Assembly: GCF_011392075.1 (NCBI RefSeq)
Contig: NZ_JAAJBV010000005.1
Coordinates: 62,001 to 126,000 of the forward strand
Direction of reading: 5' to 3'
Length of the DNA stretch: 64,000 nucleotides
Origin: Flavobacterium celericrescens
Lineage (GTDB): Bacteria > Bacteroidota > Bacteroidia > Flavobacteriales > Flavobacteriaceae
The position numbers were made by a program, and so were the translations under genes. Numbering within the stretch: position 1 is the stretch's first letter; each line of letters begins with the position of its first letter. The notes beneath the pieces were generated by a model. The model was not told the origin of the DNA. It did no database searches and saw nothing but the letters and a program-made list of their open reading frames with translations. This document shows positions 1 to 7,658 of the stretch, piece after piece.

Positions 1-147
1 ATCAGAAAGTTTTTCGTACGGAACAGAGGTTAAGTCAACTACTACTGGAGATACAGGTGTATATTCATCATCATTGTCATTTGTACAGGCAACAATAATT
101 AAAAGAAAAATACCAATAATTGAAAATAAAGCGTATTTTTTTGTCAT
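1..147 (-). CDS. Lipoprotein, N-terminal part only
   Basis: The gene runs off the left edge, so only about 49 residues are seen. They begin with a lipoprotein signal peptide (MTKKYALF..., Cys about residue 21 after a stretch of Ile/Leu/Val), followed by an acidic Asn/Asp linker as in Bacteroidota surface lipoproteins, then VDLTSVPYEKLSDY-like sequence. That last stretch recalls the start of the TIGR03806 family, but this is only an impression from a short piece. The ATG at 147 fits the signal peptide. Confidence 0.6.
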   Translation of the reverse strand, partial: MTKKYALFSIIGIFLLIIVACTNDNDDEYTPVSPVVVDLTSVPYEKLSD

Positions 148-224
148 ATAGTTAGAGATTTGTTGTTTTTGTTCTAACAAATATAACTTTTTTTTTAAAA
201 TAGCAATATTTTTTCGAAGTTTAC

Positions 225-782
225 TTATTCATTTTTGAAGTTTTCTGAAATTTCGATGTTGAAATTTTCTAAATTTTTCAATGCTTCATCAGATTTATAA
301 TCAAAAGTCATTTCCAATTCTTTGTGCTTCTTTTTGTTTTCGATACGATTAATACTATCATAAAAACGACGAACTTCTTCCATATTGGATAAAATTAATT
401 TAGGAACTTTTACATTGTTACCCATTTCGTCTTTGGCAACCATTGTAAAATAACTCGAATTGCAATGTTTTTTGACACCAGTCTGAATGTGTTCTGAAAT
501 TACTCGAATTCCAACAACCATTGAAGTTCTTCCAACATAATTTACTGAGGCTTTCAAAGTTACTAATTCGCCAATTTCCACTGGATTTAAGAAATCAACC
601 GTGTCAACGGAAGCTGTTACGCAATAGCAACCTGAATATTTTGATGCACAGGCAAAAGCTATTTGATCCATTAATTTAAGTAAATAACCACCATGAATTT
701 TCCCGCTAAAATTTGAGTGAGAAGGCAACATAAGTTCTGAAAGAGTTATTTTTGAAGCAGCTACAGTGTTTGCAGTATTCAT
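225..782 (-). CDS. Acyl-CoA thioesterase, hotdog fold (YciA/BFIT type)
   Basis: Predicted cytosolic acyl-CoA hydrolase of 185 residues. The segment NFSGKIHGGYLLKLMDQIAF at 24-43 is the hotdog-fold signature, with HGG at 30-32 and Asp39 as the expected catalytic acid. One hotdog domain fills residues 10-130; the last 50 residues are charged and probably helical. It lies end to end with the next minus-strand gene (783-1160), which suggests co-transcription with that gene and rmuC. Substrate chain length cannot be told from sequence. The family call is firm; the physiological role is not. Confidence 0.85.
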   Translation of the reverse strand: MNTANTVAASKITLSELMLPSHSNFSGKIHGGYLLKLMDQIAFACASKYSGCYCVTASVDTVDFLNPVEIGELVTLKASVNYVGRTSMVVGIRVISEHIQTGVKKHCNSSYFTMVAKDEMGNNVKVPKLILSNMEEVRRFYDSINRIENKKKHKELEMTFDYKSDEALKNLENFNIEISENFKNE

Positions 783-1160
783 TTATTTATTATTAAAGTA
801 TGGTGATTGTTCTGGCGTTACTTTTACTATAAAATAATGTGTGTCACCCCACCAAGGTAGTGTTTTGATACGTTCTTTGTATTCTAATTTTACATATTGA
901 CCTTGGTATTTTTTTAAATCTTCAATGACTTTTTCTTCATTATCTTGAACAGAAAATGGAAAAAATCGTGTAGCGCCAAAACCTTCATTTAGTTCGCCTT
1001 CCCATGTTTTGAAGATAATTCCTTTGTTGCTGAATTTTGACAAAACTCCGCTTCTAACGCCGTCACTTATAGTGAAATTGTAAATAAATAGCGTATAACT
1101 CACTAAACCAATAGTAATTGCTAATAAAAAATAAATTAAAATTTTTCTTGCTGTGTTCAT
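783..1160 (-). CDS. Small membrane-anchored protein, unknown function
   Basis: 125 residues with one N-terminal membrane segment (about 7-28) and a predicted extracytoplasmic domain containing ISDGVRSGVLSKFSNKG and a WEGELNEGF motif. Similar small proteins are common in Bacteroidota and are sometimes labelled 6-phosphogluconate dehydrogenase, which nothing here supports: it has no Rossmann fold and is far too short. It sits 3 bp from rmuC and directly abuts the thioesterase, so the three genes probably form one transcription unit. Confidence 0.65.
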   Translation of the reverse strand: MNTARKILIYFLLAITIGLVSYTLFIYNFTISDGVRSGVLSKFSNKGIIFKTWEGELNEGFGATRFFPFSVQDNEEKVIEDLKKYQGQYVKLEYKERIKTLPWWGDTHYFIVKVTPEQSPYFNNK

Positions 1161-1163
1161 CTG

Positions 1164-2543
1164 TTAATTTTTTTCTTCTGTTAGTATATTTTCTTCGTTT
1201 TCAGCTCTTTTTAAAACCGATTCAGGTAATGCTTTTTTAGCTTTGGCTCCCATTTTCTTTAATTTTTCAACGCTAGTAATTAAGTTTCCTTTTCCGTCGA
1301 CTAATTTGTTCATGGCGTTACCATATTCAATTTTGGCTTCGTCCATTTTTTTTCCAATTTTAATCAAATCACCCACAAATCCTTCAAATTTATCATACAA
1401 AGCACCTGCTTGACGCGCAATCTCAATCGCATTTTCTTGTTGTTTTTGATTTGTCCACATGCTGTCAATCGTGCGTAAAGTAGCCAAAAGAGTAGAAGGT
1501 GTTACAATCACAATGTTTCTTTCAAAAGCTTTGTTGTACAAAGTTGTATCTTCATTTAAAGCCACCGCAAAAGCTGATTCGATTGGAATAAACAACAAGA
1601 CAAAATCGGGACTTTCCATGTGGTATAAATCCTGATAATTTTTGTTACCCAATTGTTCAACATGACGATTTATCGAAACTACGTGTTCTTTTAAATGCTG
1701 ATTTTTCTGATTGTCATCTTCTTCATTTATGTAGCGTTCATAAGCGGTTAATGTTACTTTCGAATCGATAATCATTTTTTTGCCATCTGGAAGATTGATG
1801 ATAACATCTGGAAACACACGATTGCCGTCTTCCGTAACGTGACTTTGTTGTACAAAATATTCTCTGTCTTTTTCTAAGCCTGATTTTTCTAACACGCGTT
1901 CTAAAACCAATTCGCCCCAATTTCCTTGCATTTTGCTGTCGCCTTTTAAGGCTTTGGTTAAATTGATGGTTTCCTTGCTCATTTGTTCGTTCATTTCGCG
2001 AAGCCCCAATATTTGTTGGCGTAACGCGGCATGATAATCGATACTTTCTTTATGCGTGTCTTCGACTTTCTTTTCAAAAAGTTGGATTTTGTCTTGTAAA
2101 GGCGACAAAATATTTTTCAAATTTTCCTTGTTTTGCTCGGTGAATTTAACCGTTTTTTCTTCCAGAATTTTATTAGCTAAATTTTCAAATTCTTTGGTGA
2201 ATTTTTCCTGAAGTTGTTCTACTTCTTGCTTTTGTTCTTTGTTACGCTCTAATAAATTATCAAAATCATTTTCTTTTTTAGCCAAATGAATAGCTAAAGA
2301 TTCCTTTTCTTTTTGAAGATTTTCTTTTTCAGAGGAAAGTTGGGCAAACGATTTTTCAAACTGATTGCGTTCCGTTTGAAATTGCACTTTCAATTGTTCT
2401 ATTTGACCTAAAAGCCCGTTAATTCGTTCTTCTAAACCCGATTTTTCAGATTGTGATTTGGCACTAAAAATTAACTTACCGATAAAAATTCCAACGGCAA
2501 GTGCTACAATAAAAGTAATTAAAATAAGCATGGATTCTGGCAT
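1164..2543 (-). CDS. rmuC: DNA recombination protein RmuC
   Basis: 459 residues. An N-terminal membrane anchor (about 4-25) is followed by a long Lys/Glu/Gln-rich coiled coil to about residue 190, then the conserved RmuC domain. The domain contains GNWGELVLERVLEKSGL and a PD-(D/E)xK-like core (FPDVIINLPDG then IDSKVTL), in line with the predicted nuclease-like fold of the family. RmuC limits recombination between inverted repeats; its biochemistry is poorly defined. Length and domain order match the family. Confidence 0.93.
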   Translation of the reverse strand: MPESMLILITFIVALAVGIFIGKLIFSAKSQSEKSGLEERINGLLGQIEQLKVQFQTERNQFEKSFAQLSSEKENLQKEKESLAIHLAKKENDFDNLLERNKEQKQEVEQLQEKFTKEFENLANKILEEKTVKFTEQNKENLKNILSPLQDKIQLFEKKVEDTHKESIDYHAALRQQILGLREMNEQMSKETINLTKALKGDSKMQGNWGELVLERVLEKSGLEKDREYFVQQSHVTEDGNRVFPDVIINLPDGKKMIIDSKVTLTAYERYINEEDDNQKNQHLKEHVVSINRHVEQLGNKNYQDLYHMESPDFVLLFIPIESAFAVALNEDTTLYNKAFERNIVIVTPSTLLATLRTIDSMWTNQKQQENAIEIARQAGALYDKFEGFVGDLIKIGKKMDEAKIEYGNAMNKLVDGKGNLITSVEKLKKMGAKAKKALPESVLKRAENEENILTEEKN

Positions 2544-2626
2544 AAAATGAATTGTAAAATGTAAAAATACGGAATATATTGAAACCCCAAATTTTAAAAA
2601 TGTATTTTTGTTTCAAATTTTTATAG

Positions 2627-3193
2627 ATGCATCATCACTTTCTTATTCACAAGCCTTATGGCTATTTGTCGCAGTTTATTTACCAATTAAAACGCAAGAA
2701 AAAGTTGTTGGGCGAATTATATGATTTTCCCGAAAACACGATGGCAATTGGTCGTTTAGACGAAGATTCTGAAGGTTTACTTTTGTTGACGACGGATGGT
2801 ATGATGAGCGAAATTGTCCGAAGCAAAAAAGTAGAAAAAGAATATTATGCTCAAGTTGATGGAATTATTACTGAAGAAGCCGTTGAACAATTAAAAAACG
2901 GAGTCGAAATCGGCTTGCACGGCAAAAAATACAAAACCAAAAAGTGTAAAGCATTTAAATTAGAATCTGAACCAAATTTAGGCGAACGCGGTAAAAAGAT
3001 TCGCGATGAGCGTCACGGTCCAACATCATGGGTTTCTATAACTTTAACGGAAGGAAAATTTCGTCAAGTACGCAAAATGACATCAGCAGTTGGTTTTCCT
3101 ACGTTGCGATTGGTTCGTGTGCGTGTAGGAAATATTCATTTGAATGATTTAAAAGCAGGTGAAGTTTTAGAAGTGGGTGGTTTTGATGTGTAA
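2627..3193 (+). CDS. rluE: Pseudouridine synthase, RluE-like
   Basis: 188 residues of the RsuA/RluB/E/F group without an S4 domain. The catalytic motif GRLDEDSEGLLLLT lies at 42-55, with Asp45 the expected nucleophile, and the closing FRQVRKM motif is present near 145. Lack of an N-terminal S4 domain and the short length favour RluE (23S rRNA U2457 in E. coli) over RluB or RluF. It starts on the opposite strand from rmuC after an 83-bp gap, so it has its own promoter. Exact target base is inferred. Confidence 0.85.
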   Translation: MHHHFLIHKPYGYLSQFIYQLKRKKKLLGELYDFPENTMAIGRLDEDSEGLLLLTTDGMMSEIVRSKKVEKEYYAQVDGIITEEAVEQLKNGVEIGLHGKKYKTKKCKAFKLESEPNLGERGKKIRDERHGPTSWVSITLTEGKFRQVRKMTSAVGFPTLRLVRVRVGNIHLNDLKAGEVLEVGGFDV

Positions 3194-3194
3194 T

Positions 3195-3980
3195 TTACCT
3201 AATTTTAAATTTCCCAATCGAGGCATCAAATGTCAAATGTTCGGTATCAAACAACGTATTAAAAATCCCAGTTTGAATTAAATTACAAGGTTGGTCTTGT
3301 ACAATTTGAGTTGGTGTAAACACAATCATTTCATCAGTCATTTGAATTGCCAAATCGATGTCATGTGTTGAATAAAGTATGGTTTTTCCAGTTTCATGCG
3401 TAAGTTTTTGTAACAATTTCAAAAGAGTTGCTTTGTGAACTAAATCTAAATGCGTCGTAGGTTCATCTAAAATGATAATCGAAGTATCTTGCGCCAAAGC
3501 TCTAGCAATTAAAGCAATTTGCAATTGGCCATCACTAATTTCGTCATGTTTTTTATGAACTAAATGTTGGATTTCTGTAAGTGAAATAGCTTCTTCAATT
3601 TTCGTTTTGTCTTCTTCTGATAAAGTGCCTAGCCAATTGGTATAAGGTTGTCTTCCTAAAGCAATGATTTCGTAAACGGTTAAATTGCTTGGTGGTAATT
3701 TTTCAGTTAAAACGATGCTTAATTCTTGAGCTAAATCAAGTGGTTTGTAGCTTTGAAGCGATTTGTTTAGTAAGGTTATTTCACCCGATAAAGGAGGAAT
3801 GAGACCTGTTATTGTTTTTAATAAAGTAGACTTTCCAATTCCGTTTTCACCAATTAAAGCGATTAATTTGCCTTTTTCTAAACCTAAATTGATATTTTGA
3901 GCAATAGTAATTGTTTCCGATTTGGTTTTGTAGCCAATCGAAAGGTTTGAGGTTTGTATGGTGAAATTTTGTTCGCTCAT
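3195..3980 (-). CDS. ABC transporter ATP-binding protein, cobalamin/iron-siderophore type (BtuD/FecE-like)
   Basis: 261-residue ATPase. Walker A GENGIGKST is at 44-52, Walker B IIILDEPT near 168-175, and the H-loop STHD follows. The signature motif reads SDGQL instead of SGGQ, a mild deviation. It is the last gene of a three-gene minus-strand operon with a FecCD permease (2-bp gap) and a periplasmic binding protein. It would energise uptake through that permease at the inner membrane. Proximity to a cobalamin riboswitch and TonB receptor at 7.3-9.6 kb suggests B12 as substrate, but an Fe-siderophore cannot be excluded. Confidence 0.85.
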   Translation of the reverse strand: MSEQNFTIQTSNLSIGYKTKSETITIAQNINLGLEKGKLIALIGENGIGKSTLLKTITGLIPPLSGEITLLNKSLQSYKPLDLAQELSIVLTEKLPPSNLTVYEIIALGRQPYTNWLGTLSEEDKTKIEEAISLTEIQHLVHKKHDEISDGQLQIALIARALAQDTSIIILDEPTTHLDLVHKATLLKLLQKLTHETGKTILYSTHDIDLAIQMTDEMIVFTPTQIVQDQPCNLIQTGIFNTLFDTEHLTFDASIGKFKIR

Positions 3981-3982
3981 GA

Positions 3983-5008
3983 TTAAAATCGTTTCTTTCT
4001 AACTAACAACCAAATCACAACAGGCGCTCCAATTACAGAAGTTATAGCATTTATTGGTAAGGTAATATCATTTCCTGGAACTTGAGCAATCGTATCGCAA
4101 CACAACATGACAATGGCACCTAGTAACAGTGTACTCCAAAACAACACAAAATGATTACTGGTTTGAAACAACAATTTCGCCATATGAGGAACTGCCAATC
4201 CTATAAAAGCAATCGGACCTGCAAATGCAGTAATGCTTCCTGCTAAAATACTAGTGGCGATAATGATTAAAAAACGCGTTTTCTTATAATTGATTCCGAT
4301 GCTTTGCGCATATTTTTCTCCTAATAATAAAGCGTTCAACGGTTTGATAACCATAAAACTAATTCCGATTCCAATGAAAACAAAAATGGATAAAAGCGAA
4401 ATTTCATTCCAAGATAAATTCGAAATGCTTCCCATTGACCAAAAAGTGAATTTCTGTAATTTTTCAGCAGTAGTAAAATAGGATAGCACCGAAACAATAG
4501 CACTTGTAAAACTTCCAAACATCAATCCAACAATTAGAATTGCCATGGTGTCTTTTAGTTTTTTCGATACTAATAAAACAGCCATGAAAACCAATAAGCT
4601 TCCTAAACTCGAAGCTAGAATTAATCCGTAATTCGATAAAAAGAAGGATGATATAAAGGTTGGTAAAAATCCAGTTCCTAAAATGACAAATGCCACTCCC
4701 AAACTCGCTCCCGAACTCAATCCTAAAACATAAGGTCCAGCCAATGGATTTCTAAATAACGTTTGCATTAACAATCCACTCATCGAAAGTCCGATTCCTA
4801 CTAAAATAGCGGTAATCGCTTTAGGAAAACGGAAATTCCATAGAATAATTTCCCAACTTTCCTTACTCATGTCTTGCGATAAAAGTCCGTTAACCACTTC
4901 TTTTAAAGGAATAGAAACCGAACCTAAGCTAATATTCACCAAAAACAAAAACACCATTGCGACAAGCAAGAGGATGAAAAGAAGGTTTTGTTTTTTGGTT
5001 AATGGCAT
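3983..5008 (-). CDS. ABC transporter permease, FecCD/BtuC family
   Basis: 341-residue polytopic inner membrane protein with about ten predicted membrane segments. It carries family hallmarks: NPLAGPYVLGLSSGAS near 87-102 and the GPIAFIGLAVPHMAK coupling-helix motif near 265-279. It pairs with the ATPase immediately downstream and the binding protein upstream. Length is typical (330-350). Substrate is inferred to be cobalamin from the neighbouring riboswitch-controlled receptor. Confidence 0.9.
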   Translation of the reverse strand: MPLTKKQNLLFILLLVAMVFLFLVNISLGSVSIPLKEVVNGLLSQDMSKESWEIILWNFRFPKAITAILVGIGLSMSGLLMQTLFRNPLAGPYVLGLSSGASLGVAFVILGTGFLPTFISSFFLSNYGLILASSLGSLLVFMAVLLVSKKLKDTMAILIVGLMFGSFTSAIVSVLSYFTTAEKLQKFTFWSMGSISNLSWNEISLLSIFVFIGIGISFMVIKPLNALLLGEKYAQSIGINYKKTRFLIIIATSILAGSITAFAGPIAFIGLAVPHMAKLLFQTSNHFVLFWSTLLLGAIVMLCCDTIAQVPGNDITLPINAITSVIGAPVVIWLLVRKKRF

Positions 5009-5033
5009 GCGTTGAATTTTTGGCTAAATTACG

Positions 5034-6164
5034 TTATTTTAATTTCTCAAAAAAGAATAACTCATGGTTTGGCAACACTTCGGGATGTAAAATTTTTACA
5101 ATGTCTTTTAAAACTAAATCAGGACGATTTTGTGCTAATTCGTAATAAATTACGCCACCTGTTTTGCCTTTTTTTGTACTAAACGAATATACGTTTTTGT
5201 TCTTTACAGCTTTGAAGTGAATGTAATTTGGGTTGTTGTCCAAAATTTGTTGAATTGAAGTAAATTGCCCTGGACCAATCCAAAAATCAGCGTCTTTTGC
5301 CTTATCTAAAACACTTTCGAAGGATAAAGCTAAGCTTCCGGTTCCTTTGGAATCTTTCCATAGGTAATTTCCGTTGGCTTCTTTTAAAAAATAGGCTGCC
5401 CAACTATCGCCTTGTGGTAAAAACCATTGGTCTTCGTAGATAGCGCCGGCAAAAATGGTGGGTTGGGTTTTAGCATTTTTCGCTAAAGCTAATACGGAAT
5501 TGTATTCTTTCTCTATCGAATTGAAAATCTCGGTTGCTTTTTCGTCTAAATCATATAATGCACCAAAAAACTTAATCCATTCGGCTTTTCCTAAAGGCGT
5601 TTTTTCGGTCCAATCGCCGTTGAAGATGATTTTTTGGCCATTTTTTTCTAAATTTTTGTAGGTTTTCAAATCGCCATCTACACTAAAGCCGACAATTACA
5701 TCAGGTTGAATGTCTAAAATAACTTCGGTATTTAAACCTTGATTGGAGCCTAAATCTCGCACTTTCCCCGCATCGATTAAAGCTCTTGTTTTTTCAGATG
5801 AAATGTATTGTGTGGTTGGAAAACCAATTAAAGTATTTTCAACACCTAAAGATTCTAAAGCGGGAATATGTGTTGTAGAAGTAACGATTATTTTTTTGAT
5901 TGGCACTTCAATCGAAGTAAATTGTTGCAAACTATCAGGAATTTGAACGCCTTTTTTATGAAGAACATACGTGTAATCATCTTTAGCTTCAGGATATGCA
6001 TTCGAAACTTTTACAACCGAAAAACCATCATATTTTTCGATTGAAAATCCTTCCGCATGTTGAATACTGTTTTGTGTAGAAGTATTCGGATTTGCAGAAC
6101 TTTTCGATTCTTTACATTGGATGAATCCTAAAAATAAAATTACTAAAATGAAATAGTGGCGCAT
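5034..6164 (-). CDS. Periplasmic substrate-binding lipoprotein, BtuF/FecB type
   Basis: 376 residues. The lipoprotein signal ends in LGFIQC (Cys17). A cluster A-type binding fold follows: KIIVTSTTHIPALESLGVENTLIGF marks the N-lobe (written here only as its start, KIIVTSTTHIPALESLG), and a long helix joins to the C-lobe with IWxGPGQF-like sequence. It is first in the operon with the FecCD permease and ATPase. No riboswitch is visible in the 160 bp upstream of this gene, unlike the TonB receptor at 7659. Cobalamin is the likeliest ligand; iron chelates remain possible. Confidence 0.85.
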   Translation of the reverse strand: MRHYFILVILFLGFIQCKESKSSANPNTSTQNSIQHAEGFSIEKYDGFSVVKVSNAYPEAKDDYTYVLHKKGVQIPDSLQQFTSIEVPIKKIIVTSTTHIPALESLGVENTLIGFPTTQYISSEKTRALIDAGKVRDLGSNQGLNTEVILDIQPDVIVGFSVDGDLKTYKNLEKNGQKIIFNGDWTEKTPLGKAEWIKFFGALYDLDEKATEIFNSIEKEYNSVLALAKNAKTQPTIFAGAIYEDQWFLPQGDSWAAYFLKEANGNYLWKDSKGTGSLALSFESVLDKAKDADFWIGPGQFTSIQQILDNNPNYIHFKAVKNKNVYSFSTKKGKTGGVIYYELAQNRPDLVLKDIVKILHPEVLPNHELFFFEKLK

Positions 6165-6326
6165 GAAAATGTTTTTTGCAAAAGTAGTTTTTTATTTTTT
6201 TGCCACGGATTATAAAGATTAAAAAGGATTTTATTTGTGATGCTTTGTGGAAAACTTCGTGTAACTTTGTGTAACAAATAAGACAAATAGAAACCAACAA
6301 AACCACTAAATTTGTAATAAAAAAAT

Positions 6327-6434
6327 ATGAGAACAGATTCTAACGCTTTCCTTTATGCAGTAGCAACCATTATTTTAGCACACTTTGTAATTGGCTTTAT
6401 TTGGTTGTGGCGTAAGATGAATAAGAAGAAGTAG
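6327..6434 (+). CDS. Small single-pass membrane protein (35 aa)
   Basis: A 35-codon ORF starting ATG AGA ACA GAT. The product has a hydrophilic start, one membrane helix (LYAVATIILAHFVIGFIWLW, residues 8-27) and a basic end RKMNKKK. This architecture recurs in short conserved flavobacterial proteins. It lies between convergent/divergent minus-strand genes. Function unknown; the coding call rests on composition and topology. Confidence 0.55.
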   Translation: MRTDSNAFLYAVATIILAHFVIGFIWLWRKMNKKK

Positions 6435-6435
6435 G

Positions 6436-7260
6436 TTATTTCTTTATTATTTTTTGTCTGTGAACTTCACTAGAATCATTGGTAAGTTCAATAATGTATA
6501 TTCCTGAATTTAAATTTAGAAGCGAATTTTTAAAATTTTCAAATTGGTTTACATCAGTTATAATCTTTCCATCTAATGAAAAAAGTTTGTAATTAGTTAT
6601 TAGGTTATTACTTTCAATTTCAATATCATTTTCAAATGGAACTGGGTAAATCTTAATTAAATTATTAGAAAATTCGGGAGTATTTAAAAATACTAAACTT
6701 GCATAGTGAGAAGAACTTATAACAGAGTTGTAATTAATTAAATCATTTTTTAAATTGATTACATTACAATCACATTGTAAATAATAATTTTGAAAATAAG
6801 TTACATTATGATTTAGTAAAATAGAATTAAGACCACTATCGTTGGTTATTACAATACCATTTGAATCGGTTCCAGTTTGAATTCCAATAGTTGGATTTAC
6901 TAAATTATACATTAAAACATCCCCAAAAGTTTCAAATTCTGGACTTAGACTAACTTTAGTTACAAGTGAAGAATAATTTTCTAAATCAGTTATAAATCCA
7001 TTCAAATTAGTTCCTGAGTATATTGCGAAAATAGCATTGGTATTATCAATTTCATGAAAATTGTCGGTAATTGTCGTTACATTATGATTCTGAAAAATAG
7101 TATTCAAACCGGCATCTGATGTCGAATCATTGTATGGATTAATAGGATCATTTAGATTAGTAGTAACGTAAACGCTAATGGAGTTGGTGGATATTTGAAC
7201 ATATAAAGGTTGTGAAAACCCATAAAATCCAATTAAAAAAAGGAGTGCTATTTTTTTCAT
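6436..7260 (-). CDS. T9SS type A sorting domain protein
   Basis: 274 residues from the ATG at 7260 (an upstream TTG at 7278 is not needed, since the signal peptide MKKIALLFLIGFYGFS starts at 7260). The C-terminal 75 residues are a type A sorting domain: IKIYPVPFENDIEIES, then YKLFSLDGK, then SGIYIIEL and a basic tail. It should be exported by Sec and secreted or surface-attached by the type IX system. The middle region has two repeats of about 80 residues with similar phrases (LNTIFQNHNVTTI and LNSILLNHNVTYF). The function of that domain is not recognised. Confidence 0.8.
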   Translation of the reverse strand: MKKIALLFLIGFYGFSQPLYVQISTNSISVYVTTNLNDPINPYNDSTSDAGLNTIFQNHNVTTITDNFHEIDNTNAIFAIYSGTNLNGFITDLENYSSLVTKVSLSPEFETFGDVLMYNLVNPTIGIQTGTDSNGIVITNDSGLNSILLNHNVTYFQNYYLQCDCNVINLKNDLINYNSVISSSHYASLVFLNTPEFSNNLIKIYPVPFENDIEIESNNLITNYKLFSLDGKIITDVNQFENFKNSLLNLNSGIYIIELTNDSSEVHRQKIIKK

Positions 7261-7316
7261 ATTACCAATTTTAACCAAAATTACAAAAAAATATAATACC
7301 TTTGCACCCGAATTTT

Positions 7317-7566
7317 GGTTGTTGTTTCTGAATTTTTCAAAACAACATTAAAAGGGAATTAGGTGTAAGACCTAAGCTGTACCCGCAACTGTAAGCTATC
7401 AAGCTTGTTATTATCTACAATACCACTGTTGGTAATTTGGAATTAAGAATTAAGAATTAAGACTTTAGAAATTATGCTTTCTAACTTCTGACTTCTAACT
7501 TCTAACTTCTAACTTTCGATGGGAAGGTTGATAACAAGACGCAAGCCAGGAGACCTGCCACATTCG
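7317..7566 (+). promoter_or_regulatory. Cobalamin (AdoCbl) riboswitch
   Basis: The conserved core is readable: AAAAGGGAATTAGGTG, then GTAAGACCTAAGCTGTACCCGC (given in part), AACTGTAAGC, a distal CCACTG, then GATGGGAAGG and finally GACGCAAGCCAGGAGACCTGCC (B12 box region, 7537-7560). It precedes the TonB receptor at 7659, so B12 would repress the receptor. A peripheral arm (7436-7515) is expanded by two families of 7-nt repeats, (GAATTAA)3 and (CTTCTAA)5-like, that lie either side of a perfect TTAGAAA/TTTCTAA hairpin. Confidence 0.93.
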
Positions 7567-7658
7567 TTGAGTAACAAACTTTCGGGAAAAAAAGTTTGAG
7601 TATGGGTAAATTCTGTGCTTTTCTCCCAATTTTATTAAAAATTTTATTAACCCTTAAA

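Noticed and set aside
783..1160. 6-phosphogluconate dehydrogenase
   Set aside because: Similar small proteins are sometimes given this name, but 125 residues with a membrane anchor and no nucleotide-binding motif cannot be that enzyme.
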